In this document: piece after piece, positions 60,729-64,000 of the stretch
Layout of the letters: each line of letters opens with the position of its first letter
How positions within the stretch are numbered: position 1 is the stretch's first letter
DNA from: Sphingomonas sp. LHG3406-1
GTDB taxonomy: Bacteria; Pseudomonadota; Alphaproteobacteria; Sphingomonadales; Sphingomonadaceae
Assembly: GCF_029637485.1 (NCBI RefSeq)
Contig: NZ_CP069128.1
Location: 806,001 to 870,000 of the forward strand
Length of the DNA stretch: 64,000 nucleotides
Direction: 5' to 3'
Made by a program: the position numbers and the translations under genes
Notes under the pieces: generated by a model
Databases searched by the model: none
What the model was told of the DNA's origin: nothing
The model's input: only the letters and a program-made list of their open reading frames with translations

Positions 60729-63152
60729 TTAGCGGGCGACCACCGACAGCTTGGCGCTCTTGAGGTCGACCGAATTGGGTCCGGCCGAGATGGTGAAGGT
60801 GCCGGGCTCCACGACCCGTTTCATCTGCAGGTTCCAAAGCGACAGATCGCGCGGCGTCAGCGCGAAGGTCAACGTCCGCCGCTCGCCGGGGCGCAGCGTC
60901 ACGCGCTGGAATCCCTTCAGCTCGATAACCGGGCGCGTCACCGAGCTTTCGTCGTCGCGGATGTAGAGCTGTACCACCTCGTCGCCGATGCGGCTGCCGA
61001 CATTGGCGACGTCGACAGAAACGCGGGCGGTATCGCCGACCCGGATGGTTGGCGTGTCGATACGAGGCGCGGAGATGTCAAACCTGGTGTAGCTCAGCCC
61101 GTGGCCGAACGGGTACAAGGGGGCGGTGCTGTCAAAGAGGTAGCCGCGTCTGGCCGTCGGCTTGCGATTGTAGAACATCGGCAGCTGGCCGACACTGCGG
61201 GCGAAGGAAACGGGCAGCTTGCCGCCGGGATTGACCGCGCCGAACAATACGTCGGCGACGGCATTGCCGGTCTCCTGACCGAGGTACCAGCCCTCGATCA
61301 GCGCCGGGGCATTCTCGGCCAGATAGTTGACCGCAAGCGGCCGGCCGTTGAGCAGCAGCACGACCGTAGGCTTGCCGAGCGCGAGCAGGGCTCGCGCAAG
61401 CTCTTCCTGCTGCCCGACGAGATCGAGATTGTCGCGGTCGCCGAGATGATTGTCGGCCCACGCTTCGCGGCTCAGCTGCTCATTTTCGCCGAGGACAAGC
61501 ACGATGGTGTCGGCATTGCGCGCAGCTGCAACCGCTTCGGCAATCAGCTTGCGGTTGGTCTCGGGTGGCACGAGCTTGACCTCGTCGCACGACCAGCAGC
61601 GGGTCTCGGTAAGGCGGACGCCTTCGGCATAGCTGACCGGGAAGCGACCGCCGGACGCCTTCTGAAGACCTTCGAGCACGCTGACGACATGGCGCGGCTC
61701 GTCGCTGTAGCCGCCGATCGGCGTATCGCGAGCATGGGTGCCGACCACCAGCAGCCGCCCGACCCTGCCCGGATCAAGCGGGAGCAGGCCGCGGTCGTTC
61801 TTAAGCAGCACCATCGACCGCTGCGCCGCCTCTCTCGCAAGAGCAATGGCATCAGAGGTCGCAGTCTTCGCTTCGGCAGTGGACGGATCGGCATAGGGAT
61901 TCTCGAACAGCCCGGACTCGAATTTCATGCGCAGGATCCGGCGTACGGCCTGATCCACCATCGCCTGCGGCACGCGTCCCGAGCGGACCAATTCTGGAAG
62001 GTGAATGAAGCCCTCGGGATCCGGAGTCTCGGAGTCGACTCCGGATTCGATTGCGCGCTCGGCCGCATCGCGAATGTTGCTGAACATGCGGTGGCGGGTG
62101 ATCAGCTCGCGGATTGCAAAATAGTCGCTGACGACCGCTCCGTCGAAGCCCCATTCGTCGCGCAGCACCTTGTTCAGCAGCCACGCATTGCCGTGCGAGG
62201 GAATGCCGTCGATCTCGTTATAGGACGCCATCACCGACCGGACCGGGAGAGTCGTCACGGCGCGCTCGAACGGCGGGAAAAAGATGGTGCGCAGGCTGCG
62301 TTCGGAGATGTCAGCAGGTCCGACATTGGTGCCATTCTCCGGCTGGCCGTGGCCGGTCAGATGCTTGAGCGTAACCATCACCTTGTCGGGCGCGAGCGGC
62401 AGTTTGGTGCCCTGGAAACCACGAATGGCCGCAAGCCCGACCTCGCTGACGAGATGGGGGTCCTCGCCATAGGTTTCCTCGATCCGGCCCCAGCGCGGAT
62501 CCCGGGCAACATCGACTACCGGCGCAAGGGCGAGGGTCGCGCCACGCGCACGCATCTCGCGGGCGGCGACGGAGAACACCCGCTCAACCATCGCTGGGTC
62601 CCAGCTACTCGCAAGGGCGATCGACTGGGGGAAACTGGTAGCCCCCCGGGCAACATAACCGTGCAGCGCTTCCTCATGCATGAGAATGGGGATGCCGAGA
62701 CGGGTACCCTCGACCGCCCAGCGCTGCGCGGCGTTGATATATTCGGCCGTGTCGCGACCGTCGCGATTGACGCTGCCGGCGGCGGCACCGGCCGCGCCGC
62801 TGTTGGTCGAGGTCACTCCGCGCTTGTCGGATGGGCGTGCGAGCTGGCCGATGCCGTTCGGAAAGTTCTGGCTTGCCTCGGCGGGATCGAACACGCCGGC
62901 ATCGGTCTGGACCTTGCCCTTCTGCTCCCACAACGTGATCAGCTGGGCGGCCTTCTCCTCCAGCGTCATTCGGCGGAGAAGATCCTCCACCCGGCGGTCG
63001 ATTGGTTGCAGAGGATTCTTGTAGAGCGGGACCGTCCGGGCCGCCGTGGGTTGCGCCTGAGCCTGCGCCTCGAAGCTCGCCGTCAGCGCCGGAATGAGGG
63101 CGAAAACCGATGCGGCAAGGGTGAGCCCCGCCAGTCCAGCACGAAGCGCCAT
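60729..63152 (-). CDS. GH3 beta-glucosidase/beta-xylosidase
   Basis: 807-residue secreted family 3 enzyme. Signal peptide about residues 1-28. The barrel has RMTLEEKAAQLITLWEQKGK, LMHEEALHGY, LAPVVDVARDPRWGRIEE and the nucleophile Asp343 in GAVVSDYFAI. The second domain has VVLVLGENEQLS, and a C-terminal fibronectin-III-like domain closes the protein (VQLYIRDDESSVTRPVIELKGF). The start at 63152 has GGAGG 6-8 bases upstream. It is the BglX-like branch with FnIII, which includes both glucosidases and xylosidases; in this locus xylosidase activity is likely. Divergent from the LacI gene, with an operator 32 bp upstream of its start. Confidence 0.9.
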   Translation of the reverse strand: MALRAGLAGLTLAASVFALIPALTASFEAQAQAQPTAARTVPLYKNPLQPIDRRVEDLLRRMTLEEKAAQLITLWEQKGKVQTDAGVFDPAEASQNFPNGIGQLARPSDKRGVTSTNSGAAGAAAGSVNRDGRDTAEYINAAQRWAVEGTRLGIPILMHEEALHGYVARGATSFPQSIALASSWDPAMVERVFSVAAREMRARGATLALAPVVDVARDPRWGRIEETYGEDPHLVSEVGLAAIRGFQGTKLPLAPDKVMVTLKHLTGHGQPENGTNVGPADISERSLRTIFFPPFERAVTTLPVRSVMASYNEIDGIPSHGNAWLLNKVLRDEWGFDGAVVSDYFAIRELITRHRMFSNIRDAAERAIESGVDSETPDPEGFIHLPELVRSGRVPQAMVDQAVRRILRMKFESGLFENPYADPSTAEAKTATSDAIALAREAAQRSMVLLKNDRGLLPLDPGRVGRLLVVGTHARDTPIGGYSDEPRHVVSVLEGLQKASGGRFPVSYAEGVRLTETRCWSCDEVKLVPPETNRKLIAEAVAAARNADTIVLVLGENEQLSREAWADNHLGDRDNLDLVGQQEELARALLALGKPTVVLLLNGRPLAVNYLAENAPALIEGWYLGQETGNAVADVLFGAVNPGGKLPVSFARSVGQLPMFYNRKPTARRGYLFDSTAPLYPFGHGLSYTRFDISAPRIDTPTIRVGDTARVSVDVANVGSRIGDEVVQLYIRDDESSVTRPVIELKGFQRVTLRPGERRTLTFALTPRDLSLWNLQMKRVVEPGTFTISAGPNSVDLKSAKLSVVAR

Positions 63153-63183
63153 TGTTCCTCCTTTGCACCGCCGAACTCGCGAT

Positions 63184-63195
63184 GATAGCGCTACC
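63184..63195. promoter_or_regulatory. TAGCGCTA-type operator between GH3 and LacI
   Basis: GATAGCGCTACC in the divergent promoter of GH3 and the LacI-family gene. The core is identical to the sites at 44680 and 50982. It fits control of GH3 and autoregulation of the repressor. Confidence 0.7.
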
Positions 63196-63276
63196 ATATC
63201 TTGCTGCCGCGGCGTTGCAATGGGCAGGTGAGGTGCCTACGACGAGCCGCAGCGGAACAGGGGAAAGCGCGCTGGA

Positions 63277-64000
63277 ATGAGCAAGGCGAGCCGGCGGGGA
63301 CGCGGCAACGTCACGATCGAGGACGTCGCTCGGGAAGCGGGCGTTTCGACAATGACCGTCTCGCGGGTCATCAACAAGGGCAAGAATGTGCGTGAGGAGA
63401 CTCGCGACAACGTTCTCCAGGCCATCGAAAAGCTGCGCTACTCGCCCAACACCGCCGCGCGAAGCTTGGCGGCGGGACAGGCGACGCGGATCGGCCTCTT
63501 CTATTCCAATCCCTCAGCCGCCTATCTGAGCCAGTTCCTGGTCGGCTCGCTCCAGACGGCGCGTAGCGCGGGCTGTCATCTGATGCTGGAGCCCTGCGAG
63601 TCAGAGAACCCAGCGCTTCAGCGCGAGGCGGCCCAGCAGTTCATCGATGCAGGCGTGGAAGGCGTGATCCTGCCACCGCCCGTCTCCGAATCGACGACCA
63701 TCCTCGAAGAGCTGCGCAAAGCCGAGATTCCGGTCGTCACAGTCGCCATGGGGCGCGTCCACAATCCGCTCAATGTCCGCATGGACGACTATGCGGCCGC
63801 TGTGCAGCTGACCCAATATCTTATCGACCTCGGTCACCGGCGCCTCGGCCATATCACCGGCGCTCCCGGCCACATTGCGACCAGCGAGCGCGAGCGCGGC
63901 TTCCGCGACGTCGCCCGGCAGGCCGGCATTGCAGACGACCAGCTGTCGATCGAGCCGGGTGAGTTTACCTTCCGATCCGGCCTTGATGCGGCGGACGCCC
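63277..64000 (+). CDS. LacI-family regulator of the xylan locus, 3'-truncated by the window edge
   Basis: 241 codons visible, open to the right edge. The N-terminal helix-turn-helix (TIEDVAREAGVSTMTVSRVI) is followed by the hinge (YSPNTAARSLAAGQATRIGL) and the first part of the sugar-binding domain (EGVILPPPVSE, LIDLGHRRLGHITG). About 100 residues are missing relative to family length. It is divergent from GH3 across an operator and is the only regulator seen near the locus, so it is the best candidate to bind all four TAGCGCTA-type sites. By analogy with XylR, xylose or a xylo-oligosaccharide would be the inducer. Confidence 0.9.
   Translation, partial: MSKASRRGRGNVTIEDVAREAGVSTMTVSRVINKGKNVREETRDNVLQAIEKLRYSPNTAARSLAAGQATRIGLFYSNPSAAYLSQFLVGSLQTARSAGCHLMLEPCESENPALQREAAQQFIDAGVEGVILPPPVSESTTILEELRKAEIPVVTVAMGRVHNPLNVRMDDYAAAVQLTQYLIDLGHRRLGHITGAPGHIATSERERGFRDVARQAGIADDQLSIEPGEFTFRSGLDAADA

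Noticed and set aside
60666..63185. 839-codon plus-strand open frame opposite GH3
   Set aside because: Antisense shadow; crosses a terminator hairpin and has no family resemblance.
1..64000. Searched by eye for CRISPR arrays, insertion-sequence ends, integrase genes and rRNA/tRNA genes
   Set aside because: No regularly spaced repeats, transposase or integrase motifs or complete structural RNA genes were seen.

Overview
The window looks like a chromosomal stretch of a GC-rich alphaproteobacterium, most probably a sphingomonad (Sphingomonadaceae). The grounds are the codon use, the many TonB-dependent receptors next to glycoside hydrolases, the tryptophan-halogenase/DUF6445 cassette typical of sphingomonad and Caulobacter polysaccharide loci, and several small hypothetical proteins of a type seen mainly in that family. 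No tRNA, rRNA, CRISPR array or intact insertion sequence was found.

Region 1 (1-14.6 kb) is a heavy-metal and stress island. It holds a MerT-like transporter cut by the left edge, a GDCCVxC small protein, a bleomycin-resistance-like VOC protein, a copper P1B-ATPase, a DksA/TraR zinc-finger protein, an ABM monooxygenase and a YnfA membrane protein. These are followed by a MerR regulator divergent from a run of CDF transporter, 53-aa membrane protein, ICMT-like methyltransferase, His-rich periplasmic protein, CzcC/CzcB/CzcA-type efflux pump and a second short CDF. The run ends in a decayed CzcD tail. Two promoters (copper ATPase and CDF) have the 19-bp-spacer dyad architecture of MerR-activated promoters.

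Region 2 (14.6-18.8 kb) is accessory DNA: a three-gene operon of unknown proteins, an apparent internally deleted DNA-methyltransferase remnant, a DUF3883 nuclease-like gene and about 0.9 kb with no recognisable gene.

Region 3 (18.8-27.3 kb) is a beta-1,3-glucan (laminarin-type) utilisation locus. A LacI regulator and MFS transporter are divergent from a TonB receptor, a GH16 endoglucanase and a GH3 lipoprotein glucosidase. Two tandem LacI-type operators lie in the divergent promoter region. Just downstream are a second, broken DUF3883 fragment and a palindrome also present near the intact DUF3883 gene.

Region 4 (27.7-35 kb) is an HAE1-type RND drug-efflux operon: small unknown protein, adaptor, pump and outer-membrane factor, with a TetR regulator. 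The outer-membrane factor carries a frameshift directly after its lipobox.

Region 5 (35.2-42.4 kb) is a FecI/FecR/FecA-type cell-surface signalling unit followed by a large autotransporter.

Region 6 (43-64 kb) is a glucuronoxylan locus. It contains GH10 xylanase with a DUF6491 lipoprotein, GH67 alpha-glucuronidase with DUF6445, a large TonB receptor, four consecutive tryptophan-halogenase-like flavoproteins translationally linked to GH43 and GH9 enzymes, a GH3 enzyme, and a LacI-family regulator cut by the right edge. Four copies of a TAGCGCTA-centred palindrome sit in the three divergent promoter regions, so one regulator probably controls the whole set. One of the four halogenase paralogues has lost the catalytic lysine and other signature motifs. 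The chemistry of this halogenase cassette inside a xylan locus is the most interesting open question in the window.
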